From NCBI GenBank assembly GCA_963728165.1, contig CAVSIY010000006.1, positions 186,001-250,000 of the forward strand: 64,000 nt of DNA, written 5' to 3'. The position numbers and the translations under genes are program-made. Of the stretch, positions 12,533 through 20,224 are shown piece after piece (positions within the stretch are counted from its first letter, which is position 1; the number at the start of each line of letters is the position of its first letter). The stretch comes from Hyphomicrobium_A sp963728165 (GTDB lineage: Bacteria; Pseudomonadota; Alphaproteobacteria; Rhizobiales; Hyphomicrobiaceae). The notes beneath the pieces are model-generated. The model did not search any database, was not told the origin of the DNA, and worked only from the letters and a program-made list of their open reading frames with translations.

Positions 12533-13840
12533 ATGCACTACTACGCTTACGAGTTCGCGCACGCGGTTCTCTCTCCTCTCCGCATCGGCGCCAACAGTAT
12601 GCGCAGCATGCTCGAACTGCCGTTCAACCCAATTGCGAACACGCCGTTCGGGCGCCACTTGAAGGCAGCCTGCGAGGTGTTCGAGAACATGACGCGGCGC
12701 TATGGCAAGCCGGAGTGGGGCTTGAGGTCGACGCGTGTCAACAACGTCGAGGTGCCGGTTCGCGAGCACGTGGTCGCTTCCACGCCGTTCTGCAATCTTC
12801 TGCACTTCGATCGCGACACCTCCAAGATCGGCGCCCGCTACGACCCCAAGGTGCTGGTGGTCGCGCCGATGTCGGGCCACTACGCCACGCTCCTGCGCGG
12901 CACCGTCAAGGCGATGCTGCCCGAGCACGACGTCTACATCACCGACTGGTGCGATGCGCGCGACATCCCGCTCGCCATGGGCCGCTTCGATCTCGACGAT
13001 TTTATCGACCACATCATCGACTTCATCCGCGTCATCGGACCGGACACGCACGTGATCGCGGTGTGCCAGCCGGCGGTGCCGGTGCTGGCGGCCGTCGCGC
13101 ATATGGCCGACACCGACTGTCCCTGCCAGCCCGCCTCGATGACGCTGATGGGCGGCCCCATCGACACGCGGCGCAACCCGACGGCCGTCAACAGGCTCGC
13201 CGAGCAGCGTTCGCTCAATTGGTTCGAGCACAACGTGGTCTCGACCGTGCCGCTGCCGCACGCCGGCTTCATGCGCCAGGTCTATCCGGGCTTCATGCAG
13301 CTCACCGGGTTCATGACCATGAATCTGGAGCGCCACATGAACGCGCACGTCGACCTGTTCAACAACCTCGTCAAGGGCGACTGCGACCCGGTCAAGCAGC
13401 ACCAGGACTTCTACGAGGAGTACCTGGCAGTCATGGATTTGACCGCCGAGTTCTACCTGCAGACCATCGAGACCGTGTTCCAGCAACACGCGCTGCCCAA
13501 GGGCACGATGATGCACCGGGGCACGCGCGTCGACTGCTCGCAGATCCGCGACACCGCGCTGATGACGGTCGAGGGCGAGCGTGACGACATCTGCGGTCTC
13601 GGCCAGACGGAGGCCGCGCACGATCTGTGCACAGGCATCCCCGACGACCTCAAGGTGCACTACGTACAGGAGGGCGTCGGCCACTACGGCGTCTTCAACG
13701 GCACGCGCTGGCGCACCGAGATCCAGCCGCGCATCCGCGAGTTCATCCGCACCATCGAGTATGCGCGTGGCGCCATTCCCACCGATAAGCGCACGGCGCG
13801 GCGCATGCAGCACCCCGAGCTCGCCGTCTCGCCAGTGTGA
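12533..13840 (+). CDS. phaZ: Intracellular polyhydroxyalkanoate depolymerase
   Basis: An alpha/beta-hydrolase that mobilises stored PHB/PHA granules in the cytoplasm. The 435-aa length fits the PhaZ1 type. The product carries the long-chain family signatures MSGHYATLLRGTV and ITDWCDARDIPL, and a lipase-box-like VCQPAVPVLAAV in which Cys178 takes the place of the usual serine, as in Ralstonia PhaZa1. The late region YVQEGVGHYGVFNG supplies the candidate catalytic His. There is no signal peptide, consistent with action on internal granules. The gene is monocistronic as far as can be seen, and a palindromic TGC-type site sits just upstream. Well-conserved and intact. Confidence 0.95.
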   Translation: MHYYAYEFAHAVLSPLRIGANSMRSMLELPFNPIANTPFGRHLKAACEVFENMTRRYGKPEWGLRSTRVNNVEVPVREHVVASTPFCNLLHFDRDTSKIGARYDPKVLVVAPMSGHYATLLRGTVKAMLPEHDVYITDWCDARDIPLAMGRFDLDDFIDHIIDFIRVIGPDTHVIAVCQPAVPVLAAVAHMADTDCPCQPASMTLMGGPIDTRRNPTAVNRLAEQRSLNWFEHNVVSTVPLPHAGFMRQVYPGFMQLTGFMTMNLERHMNAHVDLFNNLVKGDCDPVKQHQDFYEEYLAVMDLTAEFYLQTIETVFQQHALPKGTMMHRGTRVDCSQIRDTALMTVEGERDDICGLGQTEAAHDLCTGIPDDLKVHYVQEGVGHYGVFNGTRWRTEIQPRIREFIRTIEYARGAIPTDKRTARRMQHPELAVSPV

Positions 13841-13911
13841 GGCGGTCTTAGCGGCCCCTTAGCCTTCTTGCGGCAGTGTCTCCTAAACGCAGACGTGCGA
13901 AGGAGACGCCG

Positions 13912-14313
13912 ATGGACAGATTGTTCGCGGTAATCGTTGCCCTGGTGGGGCTTGCCGCCCCGTTCGCGGCGCAGGCCGACGACGACGAGCTCGAGATCGC
14001 CTTCAACGACCACTGCCGCGAGTGCCATTCCTTCGTGAAGGACGACAACCGGCTGGGGCCCTCGCTTTATGGCGTGGTGGGGCGCAAGGCCGGTGCGGAG
14101 CCGGGCTATGCCTATTCGGAATCGCTCAAAGGTTCGGGCGTCACTTGGGATGCGGCGACGCTCGACAAATGGATCGCCGACCCGGATGCGGTGATCCCCG
14201 GAAACTCCATGAGTCCGCCCTACTCGGGCCTCACCGACCCCGCGATCCGCAAGAAGATCGTCGCCTATCTCAAGACAATCTCGCCGCAGGCCGGCAAGTC
14301 CACCGCCGAGTAA
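13912..14313 (+). CDS. Class I c-type cytochrome, periplasmic
   Basis: A small single-haem electron carrier of the cytochrome c2/c550 type. The 133-aa product begins with a signal peptide (LFAVIVALVGLAAPFAAQA) and has one haem-binding CRECH motif about 20 residues into the mature part. LGPSLYGVVGRKAG and the likely Met ligand in GNSMSPPYSGL follow. The ATG was chosen for the AAGGAG 6-8 nt upstream; the longer in-frame ORF starting at 13876 would bury the signal peptide. It may feed a dehydrogenase or terminal oxidase; no partner is adjacent, although a PQQ peptide gene lies 160 bases further on in the opposite direction. Confidence 0.92.
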   Translation: MDRLFAVIVALVGLAAPFAAQADDDELEIAFNDHCRECHSFVKDDNRLGPSLYGVVGRKAGAEPGYAYSESLKGSGVTWDAATLDKWIADPDAVIPGNSMSPPYSGLTDPAIRKKIVAYLKTISPQAGKSTAE

Positions 14314-14340
14314 GCTCCGCAGACACCGATCGCGCCAACC

Positions 14341-14389
14341 CACCTCTCCCGTCATGGCGGAGCCATGCTTCGCATGGACGGGAGAGGTG
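14341..14389. repeat. Palindromic element with 13-bp perfect stem
   Basis: CACCTCTCCCGTC at 14341-14353 pairs with GACGGGAGAGGTG at 14377-14389, with smaller hairpins (GCCATGC-TTC-GCATGG) inside. The CCTCTCCC / GGGAGAGG core recurs in the element behind ndh near 34342. It looks like a REP-type intergenic palindrome and may serve as the terminator of the cytochrome gene, though there is no T-run. Confidence 0.75.
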
Positions 14390-14420
14390 AAGGAAGTGCT
14401 GCCACCGCACAAAAGCAGAC

Positions 14421-14442
14421 GGCGGCCGGAAATCCGGCCGCC
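14421..14442 (-). terminator. Rho-independent-like terminator of pqqA
   Basis: A 10-bp perfect stem (GGCGGCCGGA / TCCGGCCGCC) lies about 35 bases beyond the pqqA stop and is followed on the minus strand, after a few bases, by TTTT. It would end the pqqA transcript before any other gene, supporting a monocistronic pqqA. Confidence 0.6.
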
Positions 14443-14476
14443 GCCTGAACTCAGGATGAGAAATCGAGAGAGATCG

Positions 14477-14566
14477 TTAGATGATGTCGATCTCGGCCGG
14501 CAGGTAGGACGTGACCTCGAGGCCAACTTCCTGCTCGCGCACGGCGGGCTTGCTCCAAACCTTCAT
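14477..14566 (-). CDS. pqqA: Coenzyme PQQ precursor peptide PqqA
   Basis: PqqA is the ribosomal peptide from which pyrroloquinoline quinone is built: PqqE (with PqqD) crosslinks its Glu and Tyr. This 29-aa product contains the required E-xxx-Y arrangement as Glu17 and Tyr21 in GLEVTSY, followed by LPAEIDII, closely like methylotroph PqqA peptides. The ATG is preceded by AGGAGGAAAGCACC, a strong ribosome site; a longer ORF beginning near 14665 is not needed. No pqqB, C, D or E gene is near, and a terminator follows directly, so this is a stand-alone copy. Some methylotrophs carry several pqqA genes. Motif and length make the call fairly sure. Confidence 0.85.
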   Translation of the reverse strand: MKVWSKPAVREQEVGLEVTSYLPAEIDII

Positions 14567-14786
14567 GGTGCTTTCCTCCTTGTCGCGCCGGGTCATATCG
14601 TCCGGCGTCGCGGCGAAGGTGTAGGCATCTGCGATCATAAGCGCCAATCGCATTTCCTTGGCCAATAGATAAGCGGTGCTGATGGCGGTTCAGGAGCCGC
14701 CCGCCAGCGCGCGGGCCCGAAGCCGACTTGAGGGCGTCCCAATTGCGGTGTTGGCTGGCGGTGGGGCAGGGCAAAAGGAGGGCGCG

Positions 14787-15020
14787 ATGTCCAGCACCAC
14801 CACACCTGTCGAAGAGCATAAGCGCACCGTGCGCGATCAGTGGAACCGCTATATGCGGGGCGAGTTCGATCCCTGGGCCATCCCCATGCACACGCCGCGG
14901 GGCGAGGACCGCATGATCGCCGCCATGGAGTACGCGGCCTATCAGCTGGGGGAGATCAACCAGCGGCTGGCGCGGCTGATGGACCTGACGGAGGAGCTGC
15001 GCGACGACAGCAGGCGCTGA
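14787..15020 (+). CDS. Small hypothetical protein, 77 aa
   Basis: I do not recognise this protein. AAAAGGAG lies about 8 nt before the ATG. The product is hydrophilic and probably cytoplasmic, with a charged N-terminal half (HKRTVRDQWNRYMRG), a middle segment FDPWAIPMHTPRGEDRMIAAMEYAAYQL and an amphipathic C-terminal helix (GEINQRLARLMDLTEELRDDSRR) that could form a coiled coil. The biased, protein-like composition and good ribosome site favour a real gene. It ends 80 bases before a REP-type hairpin that could terminate it. Confidence 0.7.
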   Translation: MSSTTTPVEEHKRTVRDQWNRYMRGEFDPWAIPMHTPRGEDRMIAAMEYAAYQLGEINQRLARLMDLTEELRDDSRR

Positions 15021-15099
15021 CCGCCCGGCACGCTGGAGCCTGCAGGGGCCCGCGTGCGGGCGCATGGGGAGTGTGGGCGCACGGCCGCTTCATATACCT

Positions 15100-15127
15100 C
15101 GTCATCCCGGCCTGCGCCGGGATGACG
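15100..15127. repeat. REP-like hairpin with 12-bp stem
   Basis: CGTCATCCCGGC pairs perfectly with GCCGGGATGACG around a CTGC loop. It lies between the convergent ends of the small gene at 14787 and polA, where it can act as a bidirectional terminator. The GTCATCCCGG core is shared with the ends of the 157-bp element at 28798, so both probably belong to one repeat family. Confidence 0.8.
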
Positions 15128-15190
15128 TCGAGAGTGGGCAGGCGCTCACCCAACCCCAACGTCGTTCCCGCGTCGTGAGACGGCCGTGCC

Positions 15191-18100
15191 CTAGTGCGCG
15201 GCCTCCCAGTTGTCGGCGGCCTTGGCATCGACGTGGATCGGCACCTTCAGCGCGATCGCCGGCAGCGCCGCGCTCTCCATCACCTTGGCGACCGTCTTCA
15301 GGGTCTTGGCGACCTCGGCCTCGGCCACCTCGAACACCAGCTCGTCGTGCACCTGCAGCAGCATGCGCGCCGATTTGAGCCCGGCATCGCCAAGCGCCCC
15401 GGGCATGCGCACCATCGCGCGGCGGATGATGTCGGCGGCCGAGCCCTGGATCGGCGCGTTGATCGCGGCGCGCTCCAAATTCCCGCGCACGCTCGGATGC
15501 CTGGTGTTGATCTCCGGGTAATGGATGCGCCGCCCAAAGATCGTCTCCACGAAGCCGTGCTCGTGCGCCTGCTTCTTGGTCGCTTCCATGTAGTCGCGGA
15601 TGCCGGGGAAGCGCTCGAAGTAGGTCTTGATGTAGGCGCCGGCCTCGTCGCGCGCGATGCCGAGCTGGTTCGCCAGCCCGAACGCGGAGATGCCGTAGAT
15701 GATGCCGAAGTTGATGGCCTTGGCGCGCCGGCGCACCTCCGGCGGCATGTCCTTTACCGGCACGTTGAACATCTCGGACGCCGTCATGGCGTGGATGTCG
15801 AGGCCCTCGTCGAACGCCTTTTTCAATTGCGGAATGTCGGCGACGTGGGCGAGCACGCGCAATTCGATCTGGCTGTAGTCGGCGGAGACGAGCTTCATGC
15901 CCTTCTCGGCGATGAAGGCGGTGCGGATCTCGCGCCCCTCCTTGGTGCGGATGGGGATGTTCTGCAGGTTGGGCTCGGACGAGGCGAGCCGGCCCGTGGT
16001 GGTCGCCGCCAGCGAGTAGCTCGTGTGGATGCGGCCAGTGTCGGGGTCCATGTAGCCGGGAAGCGCGTCGGTGTAGGTGGAGCGCAGCTTGGTCAATTGC
16101 CGCCACTCGAGCATGACGTTGATCAGCCGGCGCGCGTCCTCCGGCAGCTCCTCGTTGGCGGCGAGGTCGTCTAGAAGCCCGGCGCGCGTCTCCCATTGGC
16201 CGCTCTTCGTGCGCTTGCCGCCCGGCAGCTTCAATCTGTCGAACAGCAACTCGCCCAGTTGGCGCGGGGACGCGAGGTTGAACTTATGGCCGGCGAGCGC
16301 GCCCACCTCATCCTCCAGCCGCGCCATCCCTTGCGCGAAGGTGCCCGACAGCCGCGACAGGATCGCGCCGTCGACCTTGATGCCGGCAAACTCCATGTCG
16401 GCGATGACGGATACGAGCGGGCGCTCGAGCGTCTCGTAGACGGTCGTCATGCGCTCAGCCGCCAGCCGGGGCTTCAACATCATCCACAGGCGCAGCGTCA
16501 CGTCGGCGTCCTCGGCCGCGTACTCGGTCGCCTTGTCGACGGGGACTTGCGCGAACGTGCGCTCCGACTTCTTGCCGGGCACATGCGCCATCACGTGCTC
16601 GAAGGAGACGCAGGCGTGGCCCATGTGGCGCATGGCGAGCTCGTCCATGCCGTGGCTGCCCTTGCCGCCGTCGAGCGCGTAGGACATGAGCATGGTGTCG
16701 TCGAGCGGGTCGATGCGCACGCCGTGGCGGGCGAGCACGTTGAAATCGAACTTCAAGTTCTGGCCGATCTTGAGGATCGAGGCGTCCTCGAGCAGCGGCT
16801 TTAACAGATCGAGCGCCTCGCTCGTTGGCAGTTGCGCGATCGCCGCGCCGCCATCGAAGTCGAGCCCGCCCGCACTTTTGTTGTGCTGGAGCGGCACGTA
16901 GCAGGCGTTGCCGGGCTCAGTCGCCAGCGAGAAGCCGACGAGGTCGGCGCGCATGGGATCGAGGCCGGTGGTCTCGGTGTCGAAGGCAACGCGGCCCGCA
17001 GCTCGAGCCGCCGCGATCCACGCCTGCAAACGCGCGCGCGTCGTGACCGTCTCGTATTTTGAGCGATCGAAGGGCGTTTTCGCGGCTTGCGCCGCATGCA
17101 GCACCGCTGCGGCAGGGGTCTCGGCCGCGGGCGGCGCTTTCTTGCCCTCCTTGGCCGCCGTGGGCTTGGCGCCCGTCTTGGGGACGGTGGCGCCGACGGA
17201 GACCTCGAGTGCCGGCGGCGGCTCGGTGCCGAGCGCCTCGGCGATGCGCCGCGTCAGCGTGTTGAACTCCATGGCGCGCAGGAAGCCCAGCAGGGCCTCG
17301 GGCTGGGGATCGTGCACGCCCAGCGCGTCGGCGGGAACGCCGGTCTCGACGTCGGCCTTGAGGCGCACCAATTCGCGCGAGATGCGCGCCTGGTCGGCGA
17401 ATTCGATCAATTTCTCGCGCCGCTTGGGCTGCTTGATCTCGCCGGCGCGCTCCAGAAGCGTGTCGAGGTCGCCGTACTCGTTGATGAGCTCGGCCGCCGT
17501 CTTGACGCCGATGCCCGGCACGCCCGGCACGTTGTCGGTGGAATCACCCGCGAGCGCCTGCACATCCACGACCTTGTCGGGGGCTACGCCGAACTTCTCC
17601 ATCACCTCCTCGCGCGCGATCTTCTTGCTCTTCATGGCGTCGAACATGACGACGCCGGGGCGCACGAGTTGCATCAGGTCCTTGTCGGAGGAGACGATCG
17701 TGACATCGCCGCCGGCATCGACGATCTCGCGCGCGTAGGTGGCGATGAGGTCGTCGGCCTCATAGCCCTCCTGCTCGACGCAGGCGACGTTGAAGGCCTT
17801 GACCGCGTCGCGGATCAAGGGGAACTGGGGAATGAGCTCGTCGGGCGGCGGCGGGCGGTTGGCCTTGTAGTCCTCGTAGATCTCGTTGCGGAAGGTCTCG
17901 CGGCCTGCATCGAACACCACCGCGATGTGGGTCGGGGCCTCGGAGGCCTTCGTCTCGCGCAACAGCTTCCACAGCATGGCGCAGAAGCCGTGCACGGCGC
18001 CGACGGGGAGGCCGTCGGAGGGACGCGTCAGGGGCGGCAGCGCGTGGAAGGCGCGGAAGATGTAGCCCGAGCCGTCCACGAGATAGACATGGCTGCCCTT

Positions 18101-18229
18101 GACGATGGGGGTCGCCTCGCCGTCGGGGACGGTGAAGACGGTGCCGTTCTTGGCCGTGGGCTCCGCCTTGGTCGTGGGCTTTGGCGTGGGCTTGGTCTTC
18201 GGCGTGGCGTGGGATTTGGGGTGGGTCAT
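15191..18229 (-). CDS. polA: DNA polymerase I
   Basis: A repair and Okazaki-fragment polymerase. The 1012-aa product has a Lys/Pro/Thr-rich N-terminal extension of about 45 residues and the 5'-3' exonuclease domain (YLVDGSGYIFRAFHAL, DYKANRPPPP, GDSTDNVPGVPGIG). A 3'-5' exonuclease domain with intact motif AFDTETTGLDP follows near residue 415, so proofreading is likely retained. The polymerase domain has motif A (SADYSQIELRVLAH), the O-helix (RRRAKAINFGIIYG) and motif C (QVHDELVFEV). The extension before the exonuclease domain is longer than usual and low in complexity. The frame is intact over 3 kb. The ribosome site before the ATG is weak. Confidence 0.97.
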   Translation of the reverse strand: MTHPKSHATPKTKPTPKPTTKAEPTAKNGTVFTVPDGEATPIVKGSHVYLVDGSGYIFRAFHALPPLTRPSDGLPVGAVHGFCAMLWKLLRETKASEAPTHIAVVFDAGRETFRNEIYEDYKANRPPPPDELIPQFPLIRDAVKAFNVACVEQEGYEADDLIATYAREIVDAGGDVTIVSSDKDLMQLVRPGVVMFDAMKSKKIAREEVMEKFGVAPDKVVDVQALAGDSTDNVPGVPGIGVKTAAELINEYGDLDTLLERAGEIKQPKRREKLIEFADQARISRELVRLKADVETGVPADALGVHDPQPEALLGFLRAMEFNTLTRRIAEALGTEPPPALEVSVGATVPKTGAKPTAAKEGKKAPPAAETPAAAVLHAAQAAKTPFDRSKYETVTTRARLQAWIAAARAAGRVAFDTETTGLDPMRADLVGFSLATEPGNACYVPLQHNKSAGGLDFDGGAAIAQLPTSEALDLLKPLLEDASILKIGQNLKFDFNVLARHGVRIDPLDDTMLMSYALDGGKGSHGMDELAMRHMGHACVSFEHVMAHVPGKKSERTFAQVPVDKATEYAAEDADVTLRLWMMLKPRLAAERMTTVYETLERPLVSVIADMEFAGIKVDGAILSRLSGTFAQGMARLEDEVGALAGHKFNLASPRQLGELLFDRLKLPGGKRTKSGQWETRAGLLDDLAANEELPEDARRLINVMLEWRQLTKLRSTYTDALPGYMDPDTGRIHTSYSLAATTTGRLASSEPNLQNIPIRTKEGREIRTAFIAEKGMKLVSADYSQIELRVLAHVADIPQLKKAFDEGLDIHAMTASEMFNVPVKDMPPEVRRRAKAINFGIIYGISAFGLANQLGIARDEAGAYIKTYFERFPGIRDYMEATKKQAHEHGFVETIFGRRIHYPEINTRHPSVRGNLERAAINAPIQGSAADIIRRAMVRMPGALGDAGLKSARMLLQVHDELVFEVAEAEVAKTLKTVAKVMESAALPAIALKVPIHVDAKAADNWEAAH

Positions 18230-18446
18230 GGCGCGGGAATATAGGCGCTCCGCGCGCGCGGGTCAGCCCAGGGCACAGCAATGATCCTCAACAAGTGCAA
18301 GACACTGGCCCGAGGGGCCGAGGCGCTGCGGTTCCACCGAAAAGGCCTGCAAACGGCGCATTTCGTCGAGGCATTTAAGCCCCCTTTAAGTCCCTCCATG
18401 AAAGAGAGATACTTGTGTTGCTCGATTTAGCAAGCCGAGCTTGGTC

Positions 18447-18788
18447 ATGCTTACATCCCGACGATTGAGTGTGCTCGCCCTCTTCGGCGCAATTGCGCAG
18501 TGTGCTGTCGCTGGTCCGTCGCTTGCTCTTCCTGGCAGCGAGCCCATCGCAGCCTCGGGGCCCGTCCTCTTGCAGCTTGTGACGCGCAAGGGGACGCGCA
18601 ACTACTTTCTCGAAGACGGAACCGCACCGGAGGCCAGCCCCGTTGGATCCGATCCGGCTTCCGAGGCAAAAGCCCTGGAAGACTGCATCGCAATCTGGGA
18701 TGCGGGCACGCACATCACCAAGAGCAAGTGGCGCGAGATCTGCCAGCGCCAGCTCAAAGAGCGCGGGGCGCAGCTTTCGGGTCATTGA
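18447..18788 (+). CDS. Small exported hypothetical protein
   Basis: I do not recognise this protein. Starting at the ATG, about 113 residues are encoded, beginning with a signal-peptide-like stretch (RRLSVLALFGAIAQCAVAGPSLA). The mature part contains QLVTRKGTRNYFLEDG, and two cysteines near the end (LEDCIAIW and WREICQRQL) that could form a disulphide in the periplasm. An in-frame TTG 6 nt earlier is a possible alternative start. No strong ribosome site is seen. It is followed by another small exported protein gene 200 bases on. Confidence 0.6.
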   Translation: MLTSRRLSVLALFGAIAQCAVAGPSLALPGSEPIAASGPVLLQLVTRKGTRNYFLEDGTAPEASPVGSDPASEAKALEDCIAIWDAGTHITKSKWREICQRQLKERGAQLSGH

Positions 18789-18988
18789 GTTCGAACGGCT
18801 CGCAGCCAAGTCTGACTTTGCTTTGCGACCTTTTGCGTTTCCACATCTGCTCTCCCCCCTGAGCCAGCCGCTGTGGACATCTGCCGGTCTCGCCGCAGAT
18901 TCGCGAGAGCGTCGGGCAAAGCTTGAGTAGATTTGGCGCAAGAGCGAGGTCTGCCCGCAAACACCGGAGCTTGCACAAATTGGCAAAC

Positions 18989-19453
18989 ATGGAACGGCTG
19001 GCGCTGATCGCCGTGCTGAGCATAGGCGCCGCTAGCTTCGGCGCTGCCAGCGAGCAACCTGTCAGCGAAGCTTATGCACCGGGGCTGGGAGAGTTCATGT
19101 CCGCGACCCAAGTGCGGCACGCAAAGCTCTGGTTTGCAGGCCGGGCAAGAAACTGGCCACTCGCCGAGTTCGAGCTGCATGAGATCAATGAAGGGCTCGA
19201 AGATGCTGCGAAGCTCCATCCGACGTTTGAGGGCATACCGGTAGCGGCGATGATCAAGTCGAACCTAGACGCCCCGCTTGCAGAGCTAGCGAAGGCGGTC
19301 GCGGCCAAGAACAAGGGCCAGTTCACACGTGCATTCGACAGGCTGACCGCCGGCTGCAATGCCTGTCACACGGCAGCCTCTCACGCCTTCATTCGAATTC
19401 AGCGCCCGTCTGCTCCGCCAGTTCCCAACCAAAGATTCTCCCCCGGCAAATAG
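18989..19453 (+). CDS. Exported protein with a single CNACH haem-type motif
   Basis: The 154-aa product has a signal peptide (RLALIAVLSIGAASFGAAS) and an alpha-helical mature region containing HAKLWFAGRARNWPLAEFEL and AAMIKSNLDAPLAELAKA. One CxxCH motif (GCNACHTAASHAFIRI) lies near residue 125. The layout, helices first and haem motif late, is like cytochrome c556/c-prime proteins, so it is probably a periplasmic c-type cytochrome rather than an enzyme. I chose the ATG directly before the signal peptide; the frame is open back to 18923. Its exact redox partner is unknown. Confidence 0.75.
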   Translation: MERLALIAVLSIGAASFGAASEQPVSEAYAPGLGEFMSATQVRHAKLWFAGRARNWPLAEFELHEINEGLEDAAKLHPTFEGIPVAAMIKSNLDAPLAELAKAVAAKNKGQFTRAFDRLTAGCNACHTAASHAFIRIQRPSAPPVPNQRFSPGK

Positions 19454-19510
19454 GCCGACGGTCCCTGGCAGACCGCTGGGAACCGTCGAGCCGGGCCGCC
19501 CATCCCGATT

Positions 19511-19963
19511 TCACGGGTTCGGCATGTCGTCTGGCGCTGCCGGCGCAGCTTGCTCGGCCGGGCTTTGCTCGGGCGGCGGTGCGGCCGGTTGAGCAGCCCC
19601 TTGGGGCATTGCGGCCCCGGTCTTCTTCGCCTTCTTTTTTGTGTGCCCGAGCTTGTGGCAATAGGGGCTCTTCACCTTGCCGGACTTATCGACCTCCTTG
19701 GGGATGATCCACACGCAGGCCTTGTTCTTCCGGCACGGCTTCTCGGCCAGGCCTTTGCACCCCGAGGGATCGGTGCTCGTCGGAGCGGGATTTGCTTGCG
19801 GCGGCTCGGTCGTGCTTGGAGCTGCCGGCGCCGTTGAATCTTCTGCCGGGGGCGGAGGTGCAGCGGCGGGCGGCTCCTGTGCCGAAACGATGGTGGGACT
19901 TACCAGTAGCGCAAGCGCACCGATTGCCGCCGCACGAGCCGCCCAGCAGATGAGTCTTTTCAC
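19511..19963 (-). CDS. Secreted Pro/Ala-rich Cys-containing hypothetical protein
   Basis: About 150 aa from a GTG start preceded by GGAGAT 8 nt upstream. A signal peptide (ICWAARAAAIGALALLVSPTIVSAQ) is followed by a low-complexity Pro/Ala/Thr linker. A compact cysteine-containing segment (GCKGLAEKPCRKNKACVWIIP, then YCHKLGHTKKKAKKTG) comes next, with a second Pro/Ala-rich tail. Four spaced cysteines suggest a small disulphide-stabilised domain in the periplasm or outside the cell. Longer in-frame ORF sequence upstream has no ribosome site. Function unknown; I have not matched it to a named family. Confidence 0.65.
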   Translation of the reverse strand: MKRLICWAARAAAIGALALLVSPTIVSAQEPPAAAPPPPAEDSTAPAAPSTTEPPQANPAPTSTDPSGCKGLAEKPCRKNKACVWIIPKEVDKSGKVKSPYCHKLGHTKKKAKKTGAAMPQGAAQPAAPPPEQSPAEQAAPAAPDDMPNP

Positions 19964-20224
19964 GAAGGTTATCTCCGATTGCTGATAAGACCACGGTCGT
20001 CGAGAAAACGGCTTTTCTTTGAATGCTGCAGTGCAATGGCGCACGAGCCCAGGGGAAGGCGATCGGCAGCGCCACCGTCGCCCCCTCACTGTGACGCCAT
20101 CGCCTTTAGCACGATGACAGCGCGCAACACCGCGGCACGATCACGGGCGGCACCGTTGCTCCTCCTCGGTCTTCATGGCTTAATCGGTCCAATGTTTAAA
20201 TGATGTTTTGCGGGGGAACACGTG

